Source: Sphaerolaimus hirsutus | Lineage: Eukaryota; Nematoda; Chromadorea; Monhysterida; Sphaerolaimidae | Direction: 5' to 3' | DNA length: 64,000 bases | NCBI GenBank assembly: GCA_964036195.1 | Contig: OZ038454.1 | Coordinates: forward strand, 8,618,001-8,682,000 | Part shown: positions 1 to 11,811 of the stretch, one piece after another | Layout of the letters: every line of letters starts with the position of its first letter | Numbering within the stretch: position 1 is the stretch's first letter | The notes under the pieces: model-generated | The model's input: the letters and a program-made list of their open reading frames with translations, nothing else | Database searches by the model: none | What the model was told of the DNA's origin: nothing | Position numbers and translations under genes: made by a program

Positions 1-86
1 AGTATTAAATCTGGCCCCTGGGGGTATTTCGAGGGGGGGGGGGGGGGTTAATTCAAGGGAGGGGGAGTATTTCGAGGAATACGGTA
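1..86. mobile_element. Right part of a TACCGTAT-type inverted-repeat element (family A)
   Basis: The stretch reads AAATCTGGCCCCTGGGGG, then GTATTTCGAGG and a G-run, and ends with GAGGAATACGGTATA. The same string is found at 26,690-26,726, where it is the right end of another family A copy. The left part lies outside the window. Confidence 0.7.
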
Positions 87-1021
87 TATATCGTTGTCTT
101 GGTCATTTTTGTAGTGCCGTATTGTGTATCGCAGAATCAATCCTCTTGCATTAACCCCCCTCGAATAAGCTCTTTTCGTGGCACGACGAAAGTTTTTGGT
201 GGTTTTTGTAGTGCAGAGTTGTTAAAAGAGTAATGAGCATTTTTTCAATGTATATGTAAACATAATGTAGGTCATTATTTTTCACTCAACCCCCGAGTAC
301 AGACGTAAAGTAAACATTTTTTTACTTTTACTCTAAAATATCACTGAAAATCATAAATTTTCATATTTTTGCTCAAATTCACAACTTTCAGCTTTTTCGT
401 TATATATGATCCTATATACCGATTTGTTGGCAATTTTTATCTATATATATTCATGCAATGTCATTTGACATTTACAGCAGTATGTATGCATGGGTAATAC
501 TGTGATATTGATGTGATGATTTACAGAATAAAGACAAAAAAATTTCACTTTAAATAATGTTAAAATTGCATTAAATAAAAAAAATTTGTAAAATAATCAA
601 TTACATTTATGTGATAATTAAACTTCTTAAGAGAAAACCCCCAAATTTTTCAGATCATGGAATGAGCATCATTTTCCAGGTCATAAATCACATTGGATTT
701 GGGTGGTGTGCCATTGGCAGAATGCTCGATAACAAAGGGTGATTGAAGTAATGTTAGGTGACATTCTTTATGTTTTTGTTGACATTGGAATTTGTTAATT
801 CTTGTGTTGACATATATATATTTCCTATATACTGTATCCTGTGCGGAAGGACCAGACCTTATCTTGGCTGTCCCTTATGTATGAGTAAAATTGCTTGTAC
901 ATTGATCCGCTCTACCTTTAATTAAATTAAATTAAATCTATTTTTAGTCTTTCTCACCCTTTTCTCCCTTCCATCCCTTTAAAAACCTGTATAAATGCCT
1001 ATCAGAAATATGTTTTCTGCA
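87..1021. other. No gene seen; partial family D repeat
   Basis: This AT-rich stretch has no supported exon. Around 221-330 there is a left half of the hAT-like family D (GAGTTGTTAAAAG, then CCCCGAGTACAGA). The rest shows no structure I can name. Confidence 0.5.
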
Positions 1022-1650
1022 GAGTTGTTAAAAGTGCTGAAATTTATTCAAAGTATGCATATGCATTTAGTATTTTATTTTTACTCACCCCCGAGTACAG
1101 AAAGCGTAACCTAATTTTTACTCATGTGTAAATGAGAACAAAATATATTTTTCCCCAGAAAGCATAAATGCAAGTATTTTTTCCTCAGGAAAGCATAAAA
1201 GCAGGAAAAATTACGTTTTATTTCTGGAGAATGTAGGAGGGTACAGAGGGAACATTATGAATGTCTGCCCTGGACAACGAAACGGTGTTTTCTTTCTATA
1301 ATAAGTATTCTTTATGAAAAGCAGCGGTCTCAAATGGCAAATATACTCTTTCTGTACTCACAAAAATTACACTAACTACAGTACTCGAGTACTCTCAAAA
1401 AGTAAGCATACAGGCAAGTACAGATACTTTTGAAGTATGTGTGTGCATATTTACTTGGTACTCGAGTATGCATACTTTTTGAATAAAAGTGAATATGCAT
1501 TAACAACTGTGGTCTTCTGTACTGAAGTACTTTCAAAAAGTATGCGTAAAAGTATGAGTTCAGTTACTTTTTCAGAGGAAACATAAATGTATTTACTCTG
1601 TACTCCAGTATACATATTTATTGAGTAAAAGTAAATACGTTTTAACAACT
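1022..1650. mobile_element. hAT-like non-autonomous element, family D
   Basis: It begins GAGTTGTTAAAAG and ends CGTTTTAACAACT, so the ends are inverted repeats. The interior is built of related blocks (GAGTACAGAAA, AGTAAATACGT, TTTTTCAGAGGAAA) that recur in at least ten other places in the window. The short peptides readable in it are by-products of these blocks, not genes. Confidence 0.7.
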
Positions 1651-1691
1651 ATGTTGTAGTGTTAGCCATTCATGACGTCTTTGAACATATT

Positions 1692-2131
1692 TACCGTATA
1701 TCCTCGAATAAGCCCCCCCTCTCGAATAACTCCCCCCTCTCGATTAAGTCCCCCTCTTGTGAGTGTGAGGAAAAAACAACTCCCCCCTCGAGTAACTGCC
1801 CCACCCCACTTTGATGCGTAGAAACATTTCATAACATTTCACATTTACAAAAAACGTTCTATGTATTTAATATGTAAATATATGTAATATCTTGCAGCTA
1901 GAGTTCGAAACATTGTTTTCATTGCTTGACTTGTTAGTTTTGTATTCCTACTAATCATTTATGTTACCAAATTTACCCCATTTGTGCAGTAAATTTATCA
2001 TACATTTTACTGGAAATACTGACGAAAAAATAACTCCCCCTTCGAATAACCACCCCTCTCGAATAACTCCCCCTCAGAAACTTCTGACAAAAAAATAACT
2101 CCCCGGGGAACTTATTCGAGGATATACGGTA
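1692..2131. mobile_element. TACCGTAT-type MITE, family A, intact
   Basis: The left end TACCGTATATCCTCGAATAA is matched exactly by its reverse complement at the right end. The interior has C-rich and CTCGAATAA blocks. The length is 440 bp, with no coding capacity. TA at both termini is compatible with a TA target, as for mariner-like elements. Confidence 0.85.
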
Positions 2132-2297
2132 TGTCGGGATGAGACTATTATTTAGAACTATTATTTAGAAGTAAAAAAATTGCGCATTCATTCACGCTGT
2201 CGCCATCTCGTGGGGATTCAAAAAAACAATTAATTTGCCCGAAGTCAACGAATCGGAATCATAATCGAATCAAGCAGCGTATTTATAAATTCATATT

Positions 2298-3241
2298 TAC
2301 CGTATTACATCGAAATTCCCCCAACGGGGTTTATTATTTCGCCAGCAAAATTTGAGGGGGGGTTAATTCGAGGGGGGTTATTCGAGCGGGGGGGGTTATT
2401 ATTTCGTCAGAAATTTTCGTAAGGATCGTAGTAAAAAGTAAGCATTTGCGTACCCAAAACAGGCAATAAATGTGTCCAAACAGGATATATTTGGACAAAA
2501 AAACGTAGATAGCTACACCAACTACCGTATATCCTTGAATAAGACCCCCCCCCCTTGAATAATACCCCCCTTGAATAACACCCCCCTGTTGGCCAGGTGA
2601 GGAAAAAAAACGCCCCCCCCTTGAATAACTCCCCCCTCTTGAATAAGTCCCCCCTCTGGGTAAAACGATCGATGAGCAACACACGAAAATGAAAACGAGA
2701 CAAACAGAAAAATAAAGCGTCTGGGCTGATTCATCGAATGCAATCTAATGGGGTTTGGTGTGTGAAACGAAAAATACAAAAGAATGTTAGCCTATGATAT
2801 TTTTAGGTTTAGATGATTGAACACGAATTTTAGGATGGATACGTTGTTTTGTTAGTGTTGAACTGGTCATTTTCTGCATTAGATGTGTTGACGGAATGCA
2901 TACAAACAATGAATAAAGTGAAAGTTTTCCTGGAAGTTCTGAAGAAAAAATAACTCCCCCCCTTGAATAGTACCCCCCCTTGAATAACTCCCCCCTCCAA
3001 AACCTCTGACGAAATAATAACGCCCCTGGGGTCTTATTCAAGGATATACGGTATGTCTATGTGTAGCTGCAATGGAAATAAGCAGTAATAAATACATCAT
3101 GTACATTGTATATGATGTATTTATTACTGCTTATTCCGGTGGGGTATTTCGTGGGGGGTTTATTATTTCCCCAGCTCATTATGAGAGGGGTTAATTCGAG
3201 GGGGGTTTATTCAAGGGGGGATAATTCGAGGGAATACGATA
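2298..3241. mobile_element. Family A MITE, split by a nested family A copy
   Basis: The outer ends are TACCGTATTACATCG and CGAGGGAATACGATA. The two internal halves (GTCAGAAATTTTCGTAAGGA on the left, AATACATCATGTACATTG on the right) are contiguous in the undisturbed copy at 41,497-41,895. This shows that bases 2,523-3,053 are a later insertion. Confidence 0.8.
2523..3053. mobile_element. Family A MITE nested inside another copy
   Basis: It has a perfect terminal inverted repeat of about 23 bp, beginning TACCGTATATCCTTGAATAA and ending with its complement. The interior has poly-C CTTGAATAA blocks. It lies inside the element at 2,298-3,241. Confidence 0.85.
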
Positions 3242-4454
3242 TGTGTGTTCGCGATAGAGCGGGCCGCCCGAAAATCCATGAAGGGTCAACTAAGGAAAAT
3301 CCATGAAGGGTCCCTGTGTTCGCGTGCATGAGAGCATTTTGTATAGACAAACTCATTAAGCCTGTCAGCTTGTTATGCACAACAGTACGAGTTACATATT
3401 TATTTGTAATTAGCGCAAGCCCGCTCCCAACATACAAGGACATAAAGGACGCATATCGTAAACTATCTATGTCTACTCAAATCAACTCTCATTTTCATTT
3501 TACAACAGTCATGGGTTTGTGAAGACATAACGTCGACATTTCAGGATGTGAATGCATCAAACTTGACAAAAGAACCTGCTGAAATCGTAGTTGAGTGGTT
3601 GTTAGGAGTAGCTGAGCGAGCGAACAAACGATAAATTTAAATATCCCGTAGCCACATATCTTGAAAGCAGGTACCTATTATTATGTAGCTTACCCAGAAA
3701 AATATTCAATGGAATAATCCTTTGGTTTCTCTCTTGTACTGGCATATTTATATTTATGGGCGACTCGACTTATTTTTTATGGGTAAATAAATACCTATAC
3801 ATTTTACTTTTACTTTTTTACTTTACTTACATAAATAATGAGTTATTACTTGCTAATTGTTCCAACATTTCTGGTCACGTGAACAATTTTTGCTCAGCCC
3901 GAAACTGGCCCGAACTAGTGATAGAAAAAACGCCAATACAAATAGCGCCATGTGCCAACTGCCAATGCGCCATGGCGACTGGCGCCATTCGTAAACTGGG
4001 CCATTATAAGGAAAAGAGTGCCATAGCATCAGAAGGAGACAGGGCGCCAATCACAAAGGGTGCCATGATAAATGACGCCAATCGTCAAGGGTGCGAATGG
4101 TAGCAATGTAATGTTATGAGGAAAAAACAAAGCTTTTGTTTTTTATTCAATGGGATATGGTAGATTTTATTGTTAAATGTGCATCCAGTTGACTATACCT
4201 GACAATCGATCCAAAAGAACTGCCCTTTCCATTAACAAAGAATTTAACACAAACATCACTAATAATAACTTAATATTTAGTATTTATTTGGACAGTCCCT
4301 AAATACAAAACTCCACGATCTGATGAATTGTTATAACAAAAACTTGATCTAAATCACTAATTTTCAGGCCAAAATCGATTTATGATGCACTCTTTATCAT
4401 TTGTTTGTCGTTGAAAGACTCACCCTGAAGCCATGTTGGCGCCAATGTGGAACC
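3242..4454. other. No gene seen
   Basis: No exon or intact element is supported. Near 3,940-4,100 there is a loose array of GGCGCCA-type words, like the ends of the family E hAT elements. The open frames here are short and overlap on both strands, as expected for a repeat. Confidence 0.4.
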
Positions 4455-5925
4455 ATTCTAAACACCTTCCCGGACAAGTTCACCGCCCATTTTTTAATTT
4501 CACTTCGAATGCAATATCTCTGTCCAATGGGGGTGCTATAAAGCTGAAACTTTGTATATATAAAGTTGTAAGACCCCTCTACTCCCCAACAATGGGGGGA
4601 GGTGCGGCGACTCACTACAGGGTGGGTCGCCCCTATATGCAACAATTTTTTGTGGCGTTTTTGGTGTCCCAAGCAAGTTCACCACCCACTTGATTAGCTA
4701 CACTTTGAAGGCTATATCTCCAGCTGTGAGGGCGTAGAAAGCTGAAATTTGGGGGATGTCTTGCCAACAACCCCCTCACAATACACCAGTGGGCGGCTGC
4801 CGACGACCCACTAAAGCATGGGTCACTGCATATAAAGTTGATAATTTTTTTAAGAACAGCCCAAGTGTTCCAAGCAAGTTCGCCACCCAACTGCATTATA
4901 AAAATGTTGTGAGAACATACCTGATATAAAAATTGAATTAGATTTGAACCCTAGTTCTGCTCATTAAAATTTATTCAGTAGGGCACCCACCCTGTCCCAT
5001 AAACAGCAGACTGAAAATTTCACTTTAAACCAATTTTTTGTATCACACTTAAAAAGTTGGTTTACAAAGTTCACTAGGGGAGGGTCTAAGGTTCAAAGTT
5101 ATGTAAACAACATAACCTCTAAAATGCTTCCATAAGGAAATTTATTTGGGGTGAATGAAAAAGTCAAAATTTCGTCAAATTTTGTTCCTGAAATGACATC
5201 ATTTTGACATCATAGAATTCACCCCAAGTAAATTTCCTTATGGAGGCATTTTAGAGGTTATGTTGTTTACATAACTTTGAACTTTAGACCAGTCTCAAGT
5301 GAACTTTGTAAACCAACTTTGTAAGTGTGAAACAAAAACATGGTTTAAAGTGAACTTTTCATTCTACCGTTTATGGGGCAGGGTGGGTGCCCTACTGAAA
5401 CAATTTTTTTTGGCTGAAATAGTGTTCCAACCCGATTCAGTTTTATATTAGGTATGTTGTTGCAACATATTTTTAATGCAGTTGGGTGATGAACTTGTTT
5501 TTGGGACACTTGGGCTGTTTTTAGAAAATGGTCAACTTTATATGCAGTGACCCATGCTTTAGTGGGTCGTTGGCAGCCGCCCCACTGGTGTATCGTGAGG
5601 GGGGTTGTTGGCAAGACATCCCCCAAATTTCAGCTTTATACCGCCATCACAGCTGGAGATATGGCTCTCGTAGTGTAGCCAATCAAGCGGGTGGTGAACT
5701 TGTTTGGGACACCAAAAACGCCAAAAAAAATTGTTGCATATAGGGCGACCCACCCTGTAGTGAGTCGCCGCACCTCCACCATTGTTGGGGAGTAGAGGGG
5801 TCTTACAACTTTATATATACAAAGTTTCAGTTTTATAGCACCCCCATGGACAGAGATATTGCATTCGAAGTGAAATAAAAAAATGGGTGGTGAACTTGTC
5901 CGGGAAGGTGTTTAGTACTGCGCGC
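4455..5925. repeat. Large fold-back: about 0.7-kb inverted arms
   Basis: The left arm (about 4,455-5,160) is the reverse complement of the right arm (about 5,215-5,925) over nearly its whole length, with scattered mismatches. An example is CACCTTCCCGGACAAGTTCA on the left and its complement near 5,900. The spacer is about 55 bp. No transposase is visible. The transcript would form a very long hairpin. Confidence 0.85.
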
Positions 5926-6671
5926 CAGGCGCCAAAGGCTTCCACAAAAATGGTGTCAAAGGCCAGTGGCGTAATGGCGCTGCGCCATTTTGCGACCTCA
6001 AATGGCACCATTCCATCACTATCCCGAACCCAAAGCTGCAGTACTTTCACGAATTCCGCAGCTGACAATGGGAGGGAGGGAATGCAGGAAAAACGATGGC
6101 TGATAAAATTACTAGTAAATTCGCAGCGCACTCCCATGCGACAATTTCAATAGACTCGTTTTTTTGCACGTTATGATGCACATTGCACATGGCTCGGGTC
6201 GGGTGCATAAGTTCTCAAAATTGATTTTACCCTGTGTTGTGTGGTATTATAGATTCGTGTGGTCACGTTTTCATCAATTCACTTTGAGCAGAATGTTTTC
6301 GAACAGAGAATTAAGAATGGGACGTTCTAATTTTTTGCCTATAATATAAGTGCCATTTTATTTATGTAAACAGAACTTGTGTCAAAATGTAGCCCTGAAA
6401 ACATGAAAAGAATGCAGTAGGCATCTACTGTGGGTGGCTTACTGGTTACAGTTGTAACTGTATTATTTAGAATAAACCTATTTTGAGCAACTTTACTGAC
6501 CTGTAAAACATTTATTTCTCACTTTTTATGGAAACTTTTTTTGTGGTCACAGGTATAACGATTTTTTGCGCTGTTCGTGTTGCACTACATCGGGTGCAGG
6601 TTTTCTGTTCCTTTATTACATTGCATGCAATGAAACTTGAGGATGATATTACCGTGCTCGCCTGATGATGA
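5926..6671. other. No gene seen
   Basis: GGCGCC-type words and a TCCATCAC block near 5,930-6,030 resemble a decayed family E terminus. No exon is supported. Confidence 0.4.
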
Positions 6672-6936
6672 TTAGCGTTCCAAAAATTTCGGGAGATTTA
6701 TGTAAATTTATATTTTTATATAAGAAAATATGAAAAATTTTATATATTTTTTTTCCGGGGAGGATTTAGATATCTTTATTTTATGAGGATAAAATATAAA
6801 CAATCTCTCATTTATATATTTTTATATTTTTCCACGTTTGTCGGAAAGATTGAATATAGTTTAAGCCTTTGAGAGGTTTTTCTGATATTATATTTAATTA
6901 TACTTTCTTGAAAAACACTTATTTTTGGAACGCTAA
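6672..6936. mobile_element. MITE with TTAGCGTTCC ends
   Basis: The ends are TTAGCGTTCCAAAAA and TTTTTGGAACGCTAA, flanked by TGATGA on both sides, which I read as a target duplication. The interior is AT-rich with TATAAATTT-like blocks. It has no coding capacity. Confidence 0.75.
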
Positions 6937-7627
6937 TGATGATAGAGTTCTGTCATCATGTGAACGAAGTGGTATCATTAGGTCATCTGGTTTCTTTATT
7001 TCTTTTGTAACGTTGGCAAACCCTCTGGTCTCTGGAAAAGTGTTTAAAATTTTTCTAAATTTTTGATACAAATATATTCAATTTTCTAAACTGACTTTCA
7101 GAATTGTAATTTTTGCCATAAAAAGGTTTTAGTTGAATTCAGTTTTCGAATTTTTTTTTCCACCGTTATTCTTTTGTAATTACCCGCGCCGCGACGCCAA
7201 TTAAGGTAAATAAACTACCTAATTGAATGTAATTTACTGCTTGCTTACCTATCTTCAAATCTGAACGATAGCTGCATTTTCCGTAATATTTGTGATATTT
7301 GGCCCAGACTAAGATGAATCTTTGCAATGTGAAGTGTCTCTTTTTTCGAGTCTGGACAGAAAGGCATCTTATGCATTAAAAAATCCAAAATGGACAATTC
7401 AGACAACTGGCCATGCGCAAGTTTCAAACACAAATTGTATGTGCATGTCTGGGCTAGACGAGCGTATCACCGCTGAGTTGACAAAAGTGTCCTAGTTTTG
7501 GAAACTGTACCTACTGTTAAACTACAATTATATTGTGGTCATGTTTATAGATGTCTGGGGCCAATCCATTTGCGAAAAATTCGAGTAAGTAATAAAATAC
7601 CCTACACGCACACAAACCTTAATGGAG

Positions 7628-7832
7628 CGATTACAGCTCGGGCGTAAAATTCGAGCGTAAAATTCCATCGCAAAATTGATTACATAAAAGTGGATGATGA
7701 TACAGGTCTGCAATTTTTCATGGAGAATATGTTTATCAATACCTTCATTGTGTCCGAGAGTCAATCCACTTTTATGTAATCAATTTTGCGATGGAATTTT
7801 ACGCTCGAATTTTACGCCCGAGCTGTAATCGT
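7628..7832. repeat. Inverted repeat with about 80-bp arms
   Basis: The sequence from CGATTACAGCTCGGGCG to CATAAAAGTGGA returns as its complement at about 7,765-7,832. The loop is about 50 bp. This is a hairpin-forming MITE-like structure. A partial internal direct repeat (GCGTAAAATTC) is present. Confidence 0.75.
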
Positions 7833-8547
7833 AGCATAACAGGTAAATTTGCTCAAAAGAGATTTTAGTGCAAATTTTATTGACTTCCATCCATAACAGT
7901 GAAAAGAGCTTCTTCACAATGTTTTTTTTGACATCGACATCGTTACACATCCTGTGCAAAAATGTGTTGAAAAGTTTAAATGTTTTTTTTTATCTCTGAA
8001 ATTACATTTCAAGTTTTTGCCTAAGATAATTTTTTATCAATATCACCTATTTATGAATTTTGGTCAATTTGGGATAGGTAAATTTTTTGCATGCCTTAAG
8101 CTGTTGCGATAGCATTCTCCGAATGCTGAACCTTTATTATAACCGTCGAAAAATGTTTCCTGAAACGGTATATTCAGTTTCGCAGCTCTGCATTTTATGT
8201 GTTTACTTGTGCATACCTAAATGCTTTATGGCATTTTTAGCCTTTAGGAATGCCGATGCAGTAAATACTTACTGATATTCTTACTGTGTGCTAAAAAGGC
8301 TGGGGTGGGGCTAAATAAATCCTTCCGTCTGATATTCATTCTCCCAAATTCAGCTATTTTAGGTAACTACGTTTTTTGGCATTGGTAATATTGGTGTGCA
8401 ACCACCATAAAACATTCCAAAAGTTTGAGATTAATTTTTGAGAAAGATAAGGGGTAATTGATGAAGCCAGTATTTACAATAACATTTCCAATGTCATTTT
8501 CAATGCCCACAGCCATCCTTTACATATGACTACCTATATAACCAGTA
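7833..8547. other. No gene seen
   Basis: AT-rich sequence without supported exons, splice-flanked frames or recognisable repeats. Confidence 0.4.
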
Positions 8548-8555
8548 ACCTAAAT

Positions 8556-9000
8556 CAAGGACGTATCCAGGGGGGGGCGGGGGGGGCTGCAGCCCCCCCC
8601 CCCCTTCCCGGGGTGAGACCTAAAAAGCACCGAAAAATGCAACTTTTCCTAAATTTTTTTCGATGTGTCTTAAAAATTTTGCGCGCAAGCGCGCAATTTC
8701 TTCCCCATGCAGTGTATTTTCAGTGGATCGGCCCCTTTAAACCAAAATCCTTGGAAATGAACACATTTTTGCCAATTTCGCTGCAATTGTATGCATATTT
8801 CCATACATTTAAAGCGGTTCCTGGCGCTGGCGCCAACGCCAATAGCGCCATGGCGTGGCGCCTTTGTATGGCACTAGCGCCAAAACACTTTTCCGCCCTT
8901 ATATAGGGAAAAATTTTAGGGGGGGGGCTGAGCCCCCCCCGTTCGCCGGCCCCCGTAAACAAGCAGCCCCCCCCGCTCAAAAATCCTGGATACGTCCCTG
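8556..9000. mobile_element. hAT-type MITE with GGACGTATCC ends
   Basis: The left end is CAAGGACGTATCCAGG and the right end is CCTGGATACGTCCCTG. The 8-bp sequence ACCTAAAT occurs directly before (8,548-8,555) and after (9,001-9,008), a target duplication of the hAT length. The interior has poly-G/C tracts and a GGCGCCA block. No transposase frame is present. Confidence 0.9.
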
Positions 9001-9196
9001 ACCTAAATAAAAAAGCCATGCCCAGAGCCAAATGTAAATAATGCAGCAATTGACCATGCATATTTGAAATATTTATGAGTTGCGTGTAGATGTTCCAAAG
9101 TTTAAAGCTCCGCATTTTTTCCGTAAATTGATATTCGCATTGATGCTTTCAGCAATTGTGTACAGTACACTCCGCTCTAGCAGATGCTTTATCAAC

Positions 9197-9362
9197 CAGG
9201 GGGCAGTCCCAGACCCTGTAAAATGCCCTGTCAAATGTCATGCAAGTGTCAAAAGTAATGTAAAATGCTCTGCAAAATGGAGTTGCTATTTTGCAGGGCA
9301 TTTTACATGACTTTCGACACTTTGACATTTGACATTTTACAGGGCATTTTACAGGCTCTGAT
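9197..9362. mobile_element. Introner-family element (intergenic copy)
   Basis: It begins CAGGGGGCAGTCCCAGACCC then TGTAAAATGCCCTG, and has complementary blocks at its right side (GGGCATTTTACAGGCTCTG). It belongs to the same family as the exact introns at 60,163-60,328 and 60,496-60,711, but no exon is visible beside it. Its right terminus is degenerate. Confidence 0.7.
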
Positions 9363-9378
9363 ATTTGTGGACACGATA

Positions 9379-9946
9379 TACCGTATTTGCTTGAATAATC
9401 CCCCTGGGGGATTATTATTTTGTCAGACTTTTTGGAGGGGGGATTATTCAAGGGGGGGGGGGAATTATTTGAGGGGGGGAATTATTATTTCATCAAAGTT
9501 AAAAGGATGTTTCTATCAATTCATTCAGCAAAATACGGTTTATTACCTCGTGATTACATGACATTTTTGTACAAATTGCACACAAATTTATCAAATGCCA
9601 AGAATTCATATTTTAGGGCATCAGCGTCAGCGTACATTCATTGTGTACAATGTGTACACACAGCATATGCATGTATATATGTTCCGTCTCCGATGGTAGG
9701 CACATTCCATTGCGTTGCTGCACACCGGATGTACTGCCTTTCCATTCATGAATCAAACCAGATACACTTTTTTGCTTTGTCTGGCTTCATCGATTGTTTT
9801 TTTAAAGATATGCGGTATTTTTAGTCCATCCGTGGGGGGATTATTCAAGGGGGGAATTATTTTTTCCTCACGCGTCTAACAGGGGGGGATTATTCGAGGG
9901 GGGGGGAATTATTCAAGGGGGGGGGATTATTCGAGCAAATACGGTA
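9379..9946. mobile_element. Family A MITE (TTGAATAAT subtype)
   Basis: The ends are TACCGTATTTGCTTGAATAA and TTCGAGCAAATACGGTA. The interior has GGGGATTATT blocks near both ends and unique sequence between them. Confidence 0.8.
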
Positions 9947-11240
9947 TTTACTGTAAATTCTCTAATTTGGCACCAGGTCTCCAATAATGTGTCCTCTCCA
10001 ATAGTGCGACACCCATGCACACGTTGTGCGGATATAATGTGCCACTCTTCAATAATGTGCCACTCTTCAATAATGCGACACCCTGAGAAAAAAGTAAAAA
10101 ACTCTGCGTCAAAAAGTAGTATTTAACGATGTGTCTGATTAAGATGTGTCGATAGTTGAATTTGAGTATTAGGTAGCCGATATCCTCTGGCACGTAAATA
10201 AATACATAAATAGGAAGTAAATATAATGTACACATGGCTTAAATAATGACACAAAATATGCACTATGTACGCATGGCTTTAATAATGACACAATGGGGTT
10301 AAATAATGATACACTTTTGGTGATGGGTCGTTTGATTGACTGCGGCTTTAGAGACGAGGCACTTTGGCTTTAATCTTGATGTAGTTTGGCTTACAAGTCG
10401 ATGGGTTACGAGTCGCTGTGGTTAAATAATGGGTTTCCCTCCTTCAAGATGCACCTTGATATGTATCTTAATGCTGTGGTGCACGCGACGCGACACTCAT
10501 TTGCAGGTGGAGAGGTTTTCGCATGAGCATTTTTGACGCCGCAATAGTGTGGTACATGGATATTGTTCCGGAGACGGAACCATTTTTCTACAATTTAAAA
10601 TGTCAGGTTATTTATGCAGTAAAAATGAAATAATTTTTTTTACATTTTACATGACATTCGACATCTTACTTACAGACATTCGACACATTTGTGTTACACT
10701 TAAGCTGACATTTTACATGGTGCCGAAATGACCCCTGGATGGATATAGGTATTCATTTAGGTAGTCGTGCTGTACAAACTACAAAGCAAAAAAACGTTCA
10801 AGGAGTTTCTTCACTTTGTGAAGCACTATGTGTAGTAAAAATGATCGTATCGCGACTTTATCATCGACATTCCTTAACATAAATACGTTACATTTTTTAC
10901 ATTGTGTGTTCACTGTTGCGTTCGCTGTGTTCGTATTTGCGGCTGCGCTTGTTATTTTTCCTTAGTTTATTGGCTGTTTGACGCCGACATGCCAGAGGTA
11001 ATACATAATGCTGATATGATTTGAACGAAGAACTTTTTTTGCTCTGAAATTTTATTTTGCACATTTTTTGCTACCTTGCAAGGCTGGTTTTGCACTTGCA
11101 GATTACAAGCTTCTGTGGTTGATTAAAAGAAATCGAAAAATGAATCTTTCGATGACGTGCAGCACAACTTGTCTGGAATCATTTTAGTTCTGTTGCAGTA
11201 AATATGCGCGTTTGTACAATGGAACACGTAATACTGTATT
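9947..11240. other. No gene; repeat fragments
   Basis: From about 9,965 to 10,330 there is a region of repeated AATAATGYGCCACTCTTC / AATAATGACACA words. Around 10,640-10,735 there is a partial introner-family copy (ACATTTTACATGACATTCGA ... TTTACATGGTGCC). The remainder shows no coding signal. Confidence 0.45.
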
Positions 11241-11498
11241 TACCGTATTTCCTCGAATCATCCCCCATTCGTGGTATCTTGGCTACTTACCAGTCTCAAA
11301 ACAACTCATAAATATTCGATTTTTGTTGCATTTTTCGACGTCTGTGTACGTTTCAAACGACATTTTAGTACTGGGATTTCAAAAGTTTATGGCGAAATAA
11401 TAAACCCCCCTCGAAATACCCCCTCGTTTAACCCCCCCTCTCAAAATTCTCAGTCTGAAAAATCAAATCTCCTGGGGGTATTTCGAGGAAATACGGTA
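11241..11498. mobile_element. Family A MITE
   Basis: The ends are TACCGTATTTCCTCGAAT and TTTCGAGGAAATACGGTA. The internal block TTTTTCGACGTCTG-TACGTTTCAAACGAC is shared with the copy near 25,920, which supports family membership. Confidence 0.8.
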
Positions 11499-11513
11499 TA
11501 TGTCTAGTGCCTA

Positions 11514-11709
11514 ACAGAGTTGTTAGAATTACTGAACTTTTTTCAAAGGTATATGTAAATATAAGTATTTTATTTTTACTTGCCACAAAGTAAAGAAAAT
11601 GTAAAATACTTTCTTTTCACTCGTACTCATGCATAAATGTGAGTAAAATACTTTTTTCCCAGGAAAATGTAAAAGCGAGTACTTTTCCCCTAGAAAATGT
11701 AAAAGCTTT
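11514..11709. mobile_element. Family D hAT-like element, truncated
   Basis: The left end CAGAGTTGTTAGAATTACTG is followed by the usual AAGTATTTTATTTTTACT and GAAAATGTAAAAGC blocks. The right terminus is missing where the retroelement 3' end begins. Confidence 0.55.
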
Positions 11710-11811
11710 AGTTTAGTAGTATACGAGATCGGGAGCCATACCCCTTTCGAGGTTACGCTCCTCTCCTATTCCATCCACATTTTGGTGGCTAGCTCTAGCC
11801 GCAACATCGAA

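Noticed and set aside
2334-3041. Glycine/arginine-rich frames of 84-116 codons
   Set aside because: They read through G- and C-rich blocks of nested MITEs (RGGG, FKGG words) and have no start context or splice support.
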